DNA of 64,000 nt, taken from NCBI GenBank assembly GCA_000296795.1, contig BAFH01000002.1:714686-778685 (forward strand), read 5' to 3'. Position 1 is the first letter of the stretch, and each line of letters opens with the position of its first letter. A program made the position numbers and the translations under genes. The DNA comes from Candidatus Jettenia caeni (GTDB lineage Bacteria > Planctomycetota > Brocadiia > Brocadiales > Brocadiaceae). A model generated the notes under the pieces. It worked only from the letters and a program-made list of their open reading frames with translations, ran no database searches and was not told where the DNA came from. Shown here one piece after another: positions 37,903 through 45,594 of the stretch.

Positions 37903-40473
37903 ATGCCTGCGAGCAGAATCGTATTCATTCTTATATCTTTATTAATTGCAGGACTTGGAATCTTTGTTTTTTTAAGAAATCCTACAAATGGTATTAATAA
38001 AAGATTCTGTCTCTTTTCGCATGTTATATCAATATGGATATTCTTTGTTTTTCTTGTACTCCATACAACCGATCCAATTTTGGCTACTTTTAGACTGAAG
38101 TTAGTCTTTAGCGCTGCTATCTTTATTCCTTCTACTTTTTTCTTTTTTTCATCTATCTTTCCTGATCGAAAGGAAAGACTTATCGATAGGTACCTAAGCA
38201 TATCTTTTTTTGTTATAAGTATCTTCCTGGCATTTTCTTCTTCCTATATTGTTGAATCTGTATCCTTTGACAAGGGGTGGCCTTGTACCAAGTATGGCCC
38301 ATTATTTTCTGTATTTTGGTTTTATTTTATTATGTGTATGGCGCACTCTTTTTATATCCTTTACAGAAAAAGTGTTAACTATTACGGAATAAAAAGATTA
38401 CAGATTCAATATTTATATTTTGGGGTAGCAATATCCGTGTTTTTTGGAAGCATCACAAATTTTCTTTTACCGGTATTAGGTGTATGGCAAGTTGAGATGT
38501 TTGTACCTCTGGTATCCATTCCTATTCCGATAGCGGTAGCCTATGCTATTGCGAAATACCACCTCATGGATATCAGCGTGGTAATCAAGCGAAGTACAGT
38601 TTACCTTACTCTATCCATTGCCATGAGTGCAATCTATTTCATTATTGGAGTATTTCTGAGTAGTATTCTTCCGGCATCAGAGCACAGGAATACCATTACT
38701 AACGTAGTATCTATAATAGTAACATTTATAGCCTTTGTGTCTGCTCGAGAATCAATCCAGCATGTTATTGAGAAGATTTTTTTCCACACCAGGTATAGCC
38801 ATTCAAAGATACTGAGTGATTCTACAACAATGTTCTCTTCTATCCATGATTTGAGCGGCCTTCTTCATTATGCCATCCAGTACTTGTATGTTTCTGTAGG
38901 CATTGAAAAGATATGTATATTGCTAAAAGAAGAGGAGACCAAAAACTATAGATTAAAGGCAGCTATAAATTTTACACCTGAAGATAATTTGTTTCTCCTG
39001 AGCCAGGATATCATCGCTACGTGGCTTTACCAGAATAGAACAGTTCTTTCACGGGATCAGTTGTACCGTTTTACCCACAGCGAGCTTGACCGCGTACTAG
39101 AGGAGAAATTAGCATCCCTGAATGTCGAAAGTTGTGTTCCGGTTTTTCAAAAGAATGACCTCTTCGGTATAATTTTTTTGGGGAAGAAGATAAACAAAAA
39201 AATTTTTATCCAGGAAGATATTCAGATGTTTCTTGCCTTTTCTGGCCAATTAGCCATGGCGGCTAATAATGCCCGTCTTTATGCAGGATTGAAAGAGGCT
39301 AAAGTTTATAGAGATAATATCCTTCAGAGTCTGAAAACCGGTGTTATCGTTATGGATAATAATAGTAATCTTACTCTTATCAATAACGAAGCGAAAAGAA
39401 TTCTCGGGCTGGAAAATGCCGGTACAACCGAAATAATACTTAAGTACCTTGGCAGAGATGCTCGCGAAGCGATTCGATATACCCTGAACAATGAGGGAGA
39501 ATGTCATAATTTCGAAGTTCTTGTCGAACGTGAAAATAAAAAAACACCTTGTGGTATGACCACAACAAGCCTCAGGACTGAAGATGGGGAGAAGCTTGGG
39601 GCCTTAATAATTTTGACAGACCTGACAGAATTGAAGCTGCTTCAGAGCGAAAAGCAGCATTCCGAACGGTTAGCTTATCTCGGTACTCTTGCAGCCAATA
39701 TTGCACATGAGATAAAAAATCCACTGGTAGCAATAAACACCTATTTTCAGCTACTTCCTCACAAGAAAAATGATGAAGAATTTCATAATGATTTTCAGAA
39801 AATTGCTATAAAAGAAATAGAGAGGATTAATAGAATTATTGAAGATTTATTAGATTTGGCAAAACCTTCTAAACCCGTCCTGCAGAATATAGATCCTCAT
39901 GGCGCCATAATAGATACCGTAAATTTTCTCAGGAATATTGCTGCAGAGAAAGGTATTAAAATAATTACCGCCTTTGAGGAAAAAAGATGCCAGCTTATTG
40001 TAGATGAAGATAAGATAAAGCAGGTGCTGATAAATCTTCTGCAGAATAGTCTTGATGCGCTGCCAGAAAACGGGCATATCAGGGTAAGCACAAGCTTGAC
40101 AGAAGGTCTTTCTGCGTTTAAGAAAATGGCAAAAATACATCTGAATAGCACTTTCTTTTCCTTCGCTTCACTTTCAGTGCACAATCGAAATGACAAACTA
40201 TATTTTGTTATTAAGGTCTCAGATAACGGCATCGGAATTTCTGCCGAGAAAATCTCACAGATCTTTGAGCCTTTCTTTACTGATAAGGATAGAGGCACAG
40301 GGCTTGGACTCGCTATGGTATACAGAATTATAAAAGATCATGAAGGAGCTATCTACGTAGAAAGCAAAGAGGGCATTGGAACTGATTTTTATATTAGCCT
40401 GCCTTTAAATCGCATGAACATAAATAACACAGATAATTTCGTATCAGAGACAACAGAGATACATTCAGCATAA
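37903..40473 (+). CDS. Membrane histidine kinase with GAF and PAS domains
   Basis: An 856-residue sensor. The first about 275 residues are polytopic (roughly eight helices, beginning IVFILISLLIAGLGIFVFL), resembling the 7TM-type sensors of MASE or PlsC-like kinases. A GAF domain follows (about 300-460; VPVFQKNDLFGIIFLGKK), then PAS (about 470-570; ILQSLKTGVIVMDNNSNLTLINNEAKRIL), HisKA with the phospho-acceptor in AANIAHEIKNPLVAI near 605, and HATPase with DNGIGIS and GTGLGLAMVYRII near 800. All catalytic boxes look intact. It starts 10 bases after the ketoacyl synthase gene. The cognate regulator could be the GAF-PAS receiver protein at 32834-34318 or unlinked. Confidence 0.9.
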   Translation: MPASRIVFILISLLIAGLGIFVFLRNPTNGINKRFCLFSHVISIWIFFVFLVLHTTDPILATFRLKLVFSAAIFIPSTFFFFSSIFPDRKERLIDRYLSISFFVISIFLAFSSSYIVESVSFDKGWPCTKYGPLFSVFWFYFIMCMAHSFYILYRKSVNYYGIKRLQIQYLYFGVAISVFFGSITNFLLPVLGVWQVEMFVPLVSIPIPIAVAYAIAKYHLMDISVVIKRSTVYLTLSIAMSAIYFIIGVFLSSILPASEHRNTITNVVSIIVTFIAFVSARESIQHVIEKIFFHTRYSHSKILSDSTTMFSSIHDLSGLLHYAIQYLYVSVGIEKICILLKEEETKNYRLKAAINFTPEDNLFLLSQDIIATWLYQNRTVLSRDQLYRFTHSELDRVLEEKLASLNVESCVPVFQKNDLFGIIFLGKKINKKIFIQEDIQMFLAFSGQLAMAANNARLYAGLKEAKVYRDNILQSLKTGVIVMDNNSNLTLINNEAKRILGLENAGTTEIILKYLGRDAREAIRYTLNNEGECHNFEVLVERENKKTPCGMTTTSLRTEDGEKLGALIILTDLTELKLLQSEKQHSERLAYLGTLAANIAHEIKNPLVAINTYFQLLPHKKNDEEFHNDFQKIAIKEIERINRIIEDLLDLAKPSKPVLQNIDPHGAIIDTVNFLRNIAAEKGIKIITAFEEKRCQLIVDEDKIKQVLINLLQNSLDALPENGHIRVSTSLTEGLSAFKKMAKIHLNSTFFSFASLSVHNRNDKLYFVIKVSDNGIGISAEKISQIFEPFFTDKDRGTGLGLAMVYRIIKDHEGAIYVESKEGIGTDFYISLPLNRMNINNTDNFVSETTEIHSA

Positions 40474-40478
40474 TGTGC

Positions 40479-40505
40479 TGTTTGCATAAGGGATGGGAGC
40501 AAACA
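40479..40505 (+). terminator. Hairpin after the histidine kinase
   Basis: Perfect 7-bp inverted repeat TGTTTGC/GCAAACA with a 13-base loop, six bases after the stop codon. There is no T run, so Rho-independent termination is uncertain. Confidence 0.35.
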
Positions 40506-40877
40506 CAAGGTTCGCCTCTCCTGTGATCCAACAATATTTTGTGTAGCTACGAGCATATTGACCAGCGAGGATTGACAAGACCATTCCCTGAATACATTTA
40601 CTATCACTTACCCAACGATGATTCTTTCTGTAATTCCCATGCAGCTTGTCCTCGTGGAAAGGGGAGTAGGAATCCAGTCGCCTTTCCTGTTTTCTTCCGC
40701 CAGATGGATTCCCGATAAAGACATTCGAGAATGACAGGAAGAACTATCATAGTTGCTCAAAATACTGATTGTTGAATCATAAGGAGGTATGGATAAGGGC
40801 TGTCCAAGAGGGTAATAGGTAGTATCGTATCATCGCGAAGAAGGAGGAACGATTGAAGCATCTTAATCCCCCTTGAT

Positions 40878-40895
40878 CCCCCTTTAAAAAGGGGG
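40878..40895. repeat. CCCCCTT-TAAA-AAGGGGG hairpin
   Basis: 7-bp perfect stem with a four-base loop, preceded by AATCCCCCTTGAT. This resembles the CCCCTTGATCCCC...AAAAGGGGG intergenic repeats seen in many bacterial genomes. Confidence 0.5.
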
Positions 40896-41199
40896 GAAAT
40901 GTGCAAGTGATTCAAAAAGGAGGGAAATGTATGAGTATCGAGAAAGTAGGAAATAATGAGGTTATTTCTTTCGTTTCGGAAAGAGGAAAGAGAATTAACA
41001 ATTCCTGTATTTCCCCCTTTGACAGAGCCCCAAACCCTTCCCTTTCAAAATACTCACCTATCTCCTCCTTTTCTCAATCATTCATACGTCTCCCCCCCTT
41101 TTCTAAACTTATCCTTACCCACATCTTTAGAATACCCTGAAGAGACGTCTCGCCGGGGGTATCTCTAGAGAAATTTTTATTCTCTGTAAGCCTATTCCT

Positions 41200-41323
41200 G
41201 GGTGGCACTGACAAACTCTGTTTGTCAGTGTGGTATATTCCCTATCCACGGAGTATTCGAACAACACGGACAAACCATATCCCCGTTCAAGACGTACGGG
41301 GACATGGTTTGTCCGTGCCACCC
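41200..41323. repeat. Compound hairpin element with GGGTGGCAC terminal repeats
   Basis: The outer repeats GGGTGGCAC (41200-41208) and GTGCCACCC (41315-41323) are perfect inverts. Inside are two hairpins: ACTGACAAAC/GTTTGTCAGT (41207-41216, 41220-41229; 3-base loop) and a 22-bp stem (41265-41286 with 41296-41317; 9-base loop, one G-T pair). This is the shape of a REP/BIME or small non-autonomous mobile element. Confidence 0.7.
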
Positions 41324-41625
41324 TGTTTAATCTTATCGCAATACTCAAATTTACCCCTTTGACTTATGGGCAATAATAAGTTTTCTAAAGGGGATTACTT
41401 CTTCTTTGCTTTGCTCTGGGCGTTGGCTTGCCCGCAATGATTATGAAAAGATGACCTTTTTGGACAACTTTTGAGTCAGGCTTGCACCTTATTTTGAGTA
41501 ATTACGAACTATCTTAGATTATACAAATCCAACATTTGATGTTGCAACCAATCAACCGTTAAAAAATATTTCTTCTGCTCAGCTTAAAAGAAAACCTCTT
41601 GCATATCTCCCCATAGCGTTCCTGA

Positions 41626-43161
41626 TTATTTTTTCTCCCGTATCTTTTTTGACCTTAATTTTGTCTTTTTCTCTAATGCAGCCAATCGCCTTAAGGTATT
41701 AGCCTCACTCTGTATATCCACGTACTTCTTGAGTAAATTCGACCATGAGATATAGGTAAAGCCGTTGGGATTCATGTGCGCTAAACCCTTCCTGACCAAA
41801 AAAGCATCATTCTCCCACATATATAAAAAGTCCTTCTCAATCCTGCTCGGATTTCCTCCTTTTGCCCAGAATTCTCCATAAAAACCGCCAAGCAGATCAG
41901 GATATTTTTCTATTACGGGGGCAGGAGCTTTAGGCCTGTTTTCGGGCATAGGGTAAAGTATTTCTTCTTCATAGAGTGATTTAATCGTAGCATAGGCATC
42001 GCTTACATAGTGGAAAATCGAATCAGATGCCTTATCCATGGAATCAAGATAATCACGGGAAAATCTTTGTGAATGGCACTGAACACATACCTCTATCCAT
42101 GCTTCTCGCCTTGATTGCAGTTCTTTACTGTTCTTAATATAATCTGTTGGTTTGATCCCTTTAAAAATATTATCATAAAAGAGCACGTCCCCTTCACCCA
42201 TGATGGCTTTCCTAACCATATTATGTGAATATTGTCCTTTGTAATACATATGACAGGATTGACAGGTAGGAGAGATGTAGTTAGCATCCTTTAATTGCTT
42301 ATTCCAATCCCAGCTATTGCCCTCAATAAAATAGATAGAGCCATGTTTAGAATCCCTGTAATATTCAATATCAGGGTGATCTGGCCCGTTATGACAAGTT
42401 TGGCATGCCTCGGGCCTTCTCGCTTCGGATGCCCTGAAGGCATGGCGGGTATGGCAGCTATCACACTTATGCTGGATGTTATGGCACATATCGCAGCCCT
42501 GAACGATATTCTTATCCTGTGCTGCCCATACATCGACGTCCAGATTTGCATCATAAGCCTTTGCGTGACTTTCTCTGCCTGGCTTCCAATCAGGAATACC
42601 GTAGTGTTTCTCAGATTCAAACTCCTCAAATTCTTGCTTATGGCATTCACCGCAATGAGCGGCGCTTGGCATTACCAATTCTTTTGCATGGTCCAGCTTT
42701 TCAGCTCCAATCTTTCCATGACAGTCAATACATCCTACCGCAGTAAGTTTTTTCCCGAGGTGCTTCTCTATTTCGGCTAATTTCTCTCTCTGGTAATCCT
42801 GAAGTTTGCCAATAGGCGCATACGGAGGATTGGTTACTGGAGCCAGGCGGCTATCAATATTCTGATAATTCTGTATCTTATCGATCTTATCAAAATTTGC
42901 ATGATTACTTTCCTCCCATGCCTTTACTAAACCCGGATTTAATGCTTTATGACAGGCCACACATTCCTCTTCGCTATAAACACCTTTTGGCTCTTCCGGC
43001 GGTGTATAGAAATAGTCCGGGGCCCAGTATCTTTGAGTAGGAATCGGCTTCCAGAACTCTCCGTATGGCCCTACTCCTTTATCCAGCCCTTTAGCCTCTA
43101 CTGTATCATCTGAAATACTAAAAATTATTGATGCTGCGATAATTACTAAAATACTTCTCAT
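41626..43161 (-). CDS. Octaheme hydroxylamine-oxidoreductase-like cytochrome c
   Basis: A 511-residue exported protein. I start at ATG 43161 because GGAGGGG lies six bases before it and a signal peptide follows directly (MRSILVIIAASIIFSISDDTVEA). There are eight CXXCH haem sites (CVACH, CIDCH, CGECH, CDMCH, CDSCH, CQTCH, CQSCH, CVQCH), the HAO-family count. In anammox bacteria, HAO-like proteins oxidise hydrazine or hydroxylamine or reduce nitrite. Whether this one has the cross-linking tyrosine that sets the oxidative direction I cannot decide by eye. The tail is basic (KKTKLRSKKIREKK). An IS5-type element sits 63 bases upstream and probably broke its promoter. Its nearness to the Rieske/b operon recalls other anammox genomes. 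Confidence 0.92.
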   Translation of the reverse strand: MRSILVIIAASIIFSISDDTVEAKGLDKGVGPYGEFWKPIPTQRYWAPDYFYTPPEEPKGVYSEEECVACHKALNPGLVKAWEESNHANFDKIDKIQNYQNIDSRLAPVTNPPYAPIGKLQDYQREKLAEIEKHLGKKLTAVGCIDCHGKIGAEKLDHAKELVMPSAAHCGECHKQEFEEFESEKHYGIPDWKPGRESHAKAYDANLDVDVWAAQDKNIVQGCDMCHNIQHKCDSCHTRHAFRASEARRPEACQTCHNGPDHPDIEYYRDSKHGSIYFIEGNSWDWNKQLKDANYISPTCQSCHMYYKGQYSHNMVRKAIMGEGDVLFYDNIFKGIKPTDYIKNSKELQSRREAWIEVCVQCHSQRFSRDYLDSMDKASDSIFHYVSDAYATIKSLYEEEILYPMPENRPKAPAPVIEKYPDLLGGFYGEFWAKGGNPSRIEKDFLYMWENDAFLVRKGLAHMNPNGFTYISWSNLLKKYVDIQSEANTLRRLAALEKKTKLRSKKIREKK

Positions 43162-43215
43162 GAACAACCCCTCCAATAAATAAAGTGTTTGTAAAGGTAA
43201 CTCTCGGTTATCATA

Positions 43216-43224
43216 ATGTGAGAT
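43216..43224. repeat. Left target-site duplication of the IS
   Basis: ATGTGAGAT, identical to 44376-44384 on the other side of the element. A 9-bp duplication is usual for the IS903-like branch of the IS5 family. Confidence 0.85.
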
Positions 43225-44375
43225 GGCTTTGTTGCACAAATCCGATAAAAAAGCAGTTTTTCCCTGTAGTATGCAATTTATGAGATCGCATAACTTTCCG
43301 GCATTCCTAATTTCATCATACGGTTTAAAACAGATGCCTTGATACCTACTTCTGTTCTTTGTTGAGCAAGATTTCTGGCATAAAGCCTATCGCCAAAGAT
43401 GGTTTTGAATCGAAATATCGCATTCTCAACCAGAGAGCGGACGTGGTAACCAACACGCTCTTTCCACTGTCTTAGGGAAGTTCTTCTGATATGCCTTATC
43501 GTCTCATCTCGGACATGTGGCTCTGTACTGCAGTTGCCATGCTGCCATATCTTTGCATCCTTCCTCGGAGGAATAAGTATTCTGAGAATCCCTCTTCTCT
43601 TACAACTCTCATAGACCTTCCTCTTATCATAGGAGCCATCACCGGCAAAGGTATCAATCCTTGACTCTTCCTGGCTTAGAAGCTTATCTACTACCTCTGA
43701 ATCACCAGTACTATTCTCGGTAAGCTCTTGTGCTCTTATCTCTCCATCAGGAGTAATGGACAAATGAATCTTTCTCCATGTTCTTCTCTTGGTATATCCA
43801 TGCTGTCTTACCTTCCATTCCCCTTCCCCATAGACCTTTAACCCACTGCTATCAAGGACTAATACCAGATTCTCTTTCTTCTCTTTCGCTAAAGAAATTC
43901 CCACTGTTTCACCTCTTCGAGACAGGGTTGAATAATCAGGAACCTTCAGAGGGATATTCATGAGCCGAAACAGTGATTTGACTAATCCTTCTGTTTGACG
44001 AAGTCTTTGATGAAATACGATACCCAACTGAAGCGTTGATGTTATGGCCAGATCACTATACGTAGGGGGAGACCCTCTTTGGCCCGTTGGCTCTGCATTC
44101 CATTTCTCTTGTACCCCCTCGTCTATCCATACATCAAGAGACCCTCTTTGTCTTAATGCCTCTGTATACTCTGACCAGTTTCTTACCCGGTAGTCCTTCT
44201 TTGATTTCTTCTTTTTCTGTTCTTGGAGCGGCCTTTTATCTGTTCCTGCTAGTTTCTTTACGTCCCGTTTCTGTTGCTTCATACTGATATACTTATCCTA
44301 CAAAATAATTTATGGTACTCTTTCCCTTATTCTCTTAGTATATCAGATATTTATCCGGCTTTGTGCAACAAAGCC
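43225..44375 (-). mobile_element. Intact IS5-family insertion sequence (IS903-like ends)
   Basis: An 1151-base element. The left end starts GGCTTTGTTGCACAAATCCGATA and the right end read inward is GGCTTTGTTGCACAAAGCCGGATA, near-perfect terminal repeats. It carries one transposase gene on the minus strand and is flanked by 9-bp direct repeats ATGTGAGAT. Intact ends and duplications point to a recent insertion. Removing the element and one repeat restores a continuous leader for the HAO-like gene. Confidence 0.9.
43278..44282 (-). CDS. IS5-family DDE transposase
   Basis: A 334-residue transposase. The N-terminus is very basic (KKKKSKKDYRVRN). The DDE residues are expected in LVLVLDSSGLKVYGEGEW (first Asp near 145), FAGDGSYDKRK (second Asp near 218) and RSLVENAIFRFKTIFG (Glu near 290), the last in the Y-R-E-like context of IS5 enzymes. 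The gene fills most of the element and its frame is complete, so it is probably active. It is co-directional with the HAO-like gene, so read-through from it could reach that gene. Confidence 0.92.
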   Translation of the reverse strand: MKQQKRDVKKLAGTDKRPLQEQKKKKSKKDYRVRNWSEYTEALRQRGSLDVWIDEGVQEKWNAEPTGQRGSPPTYSDLAITSTLQLGIVFHQRLRQTEGLVKSLFRLMNIPLKVPDYSTLSRRGETVGISLAKEKKENLVLVLDSSGLKVYGEGEWKVRQHGYTKRRTWRKIHLSITPDGEIRAQELTENSTGDSEVVDKLLSQEESRIDTFAGDGSYDKRKVYESCKRRGILRILIPPRKDAKIWQHGNCSTEPHVRDETIRHIRRTSLRQWKERVGYHVRSLVENAIFRFKTIFGDRLYARNLAQQRTEVGIKASVLNRMMKLGMPESYAIS

Positions 44376-44384
44376 ATGTGAGAT
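44376..44384. repeat. Right target-site duplication of the IS
   Basis: ATGTGAGAT, matching 43216-43224. It overlaps a minus-strand TATAAT (44388-44383), a likely -10 box of the former HAO-like promoter. Confidence 0.85.
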
Positions 44385-44526
44385 TATAGTATTACTCTGT
44401 AAAAACCTTCCTTAAATTTTTGGAATTTGGCGTCTGGCATTCATTATTTCTTATAGAGTACATCACCATGTATATTTTCCCTTTCCAACTATTCATCGCA
44501 GCCTCATTATCCTATGGAGCCTATTC

Positions 44527-45426
44527 TTATATTTGAAGGTATTGAGATATTCCTTCCTTAAAGCCAATAGGTTTAATACCGAAATGTTCAAAAAACGGTC
44601 TCTCATCACAAACGTTACCCTCAAGAAGCATGGTGATTTGCTCTGTTGTTATAGGGAAGGATGGTATCCAATCGAACATTTCGGCCATACAACGCATTAT
44701 AAATGCGGGAATATGAATCTTGTATGGTGGTAAACAGAGCACTTCACCTATGATATCAATAAGCTTGTCGAATTCCATCTTCTCCGGTCCTCCAATCTCG
44801 AAGGTTTTACCGATAGCATTTTTTTGTCCTATCGATTTTACAAAACCTGATGAGACATTTTCAAGCGCCACGGGCTGCATTTTATACTTTCCATTACCCA
44901 CAACAGGCACAAATTGTTGAGTTTTGAGCATATTGGCAAACAGATTAACAAATTTGTCACCCGGTCCGAATATAATGGAAGGGCGAAAGATTGTATAATC
45001 AAGTCCACTATCTCTCACGAATTCTTCCGCACGAAACTTGGTTTGTTGATATTGAGTTTTTCCCTGTGGCCGCGCTCCCAATGCGCTCATATGTATAAAC
45101 CGTCTGATTCCTTGTGTTCTGGCTGCTGTAACAAGGTTTGCTGTACCCTCATAATGGAGTCTCTCAAAGGTAACCCCTTTCCCGGGAAACTCTCGAATAA
45201 TACCGACAAGATTAATTACCGCATCACACCCCTTTAGTGTATCGTCCAAACTACGGGCATCGGTAGTATCACCATATACGATATCAATATTTTTATCTTT
45301 GTAATTCGTGATTTTGTTCTCAGATCCCTGCCTAACAAGGCATCTAACCTGATAATCATTATCGATCAAATCGTGCAGTAACTGCTTTCCAACAAAACCT
45401 GTACTGCCGGTCAAAAGTATCTTCAT
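44527..45426 (-). CDS. NAD(P)-binding SDR protein of the NDUFA9/YbjT type
   Basis: A 299-residue extended or atypical short-chain dehydrogenase. Start ATG 45426 is chosen for its GAGGAGG site; the upstream frame has none. The N-terminus MKILLTGSTGFVGKQL is the nucleotide-binding motif (TGxxGxxG). GCDAVINLVGIIREFP and HMSALGARPQGKTQYQQTKFRAE are typical of the complex I NDUFA9-like and plant CP-type group, where the Tyr-x3-Lys here is YQQTK. Such proteins often bind NAD(P)H without a known reaction, acting on ubiquinone biosynthesis or as assembly factors. It stands alone before the helicase gene. Confidence 0.85.
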   Translation of the reverse strand: MKILLTGSTGFVGKQLLHDLIDNDYQVRCLVRQGSENKITNYKDKNIDIVYGDTTDARSLDDTLKGCDAVINLVGIIREFPGKGVTFERLHYEGTANLVTAARTQGIRRFIHMSALGARPQGKTQYQQTKFRAEEFVRDSGLDYTIFRPSIIFGPGDKFVNLFANMLKTQQFVPVVGNGKYKMQPVALENVSSGFVKSIGQKNAIGKTFEIGGPEKMEFDKLIDIIGEVLCLPPYKIHIPAFIMRCMAEMFDWIPSFPITTEQITMLLEGNVCDERPFFEHFGIKPIGFKEGISQYLQI

Positions 45427-45533
45427 CGTTTTTGCCTCCTCTATCATGAATTATTCGACATTATAGTTTAACGATTCGAAGTAGGGAAGAACCTTACATT
45501 CGCCTATATGAACGGGCAAATAGTAAGATTTAA

Positions 45534-45551
45534 GCAAGGCTAAAGCCTTGC
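45534..45551. repeat. GCAAGGCT-AA-AGCCTTGC hairpin
   Basis: Perfect 8-bp inverted repeat with a two-base loop in the gap between the SDR and helicase genes, followed by CCTAC. Related AAGGC/GCCTT palindromes occur at 58618-58639 and near 60246. Confidence 0.6.
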
Positions 45552-45594
45552 CCTACTTACTCGACAACTTAACCTATCCTCTGTATCTGCATGG

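Larger units (their letters stand above)
40474..41625. other. Repeat-rich spacer of about 1.15 kb
   Basis: No supportable gene. It holds a hairpin just after the kinase stop (TGTTTGC at 40479 with GCAAACA at 40499), degenerate REP-like pieces near 40630-40740, a C5TT/AAG5 hairpin at 40878-40895, an imperfect long inverted repeat (about 40886-40935 with about 41050-41103) and the compound hairpin element at 41200-41323. Confidence 0.6.

Noticed and set aside
42295-42780. 161-codon open frame on the plus strand opposite the HAO-like gene
   Set aside because: It is antisense to a strongly conserved octaheme gene, has no ribosome site and its composition mirrors the codon pattern of the true gene.
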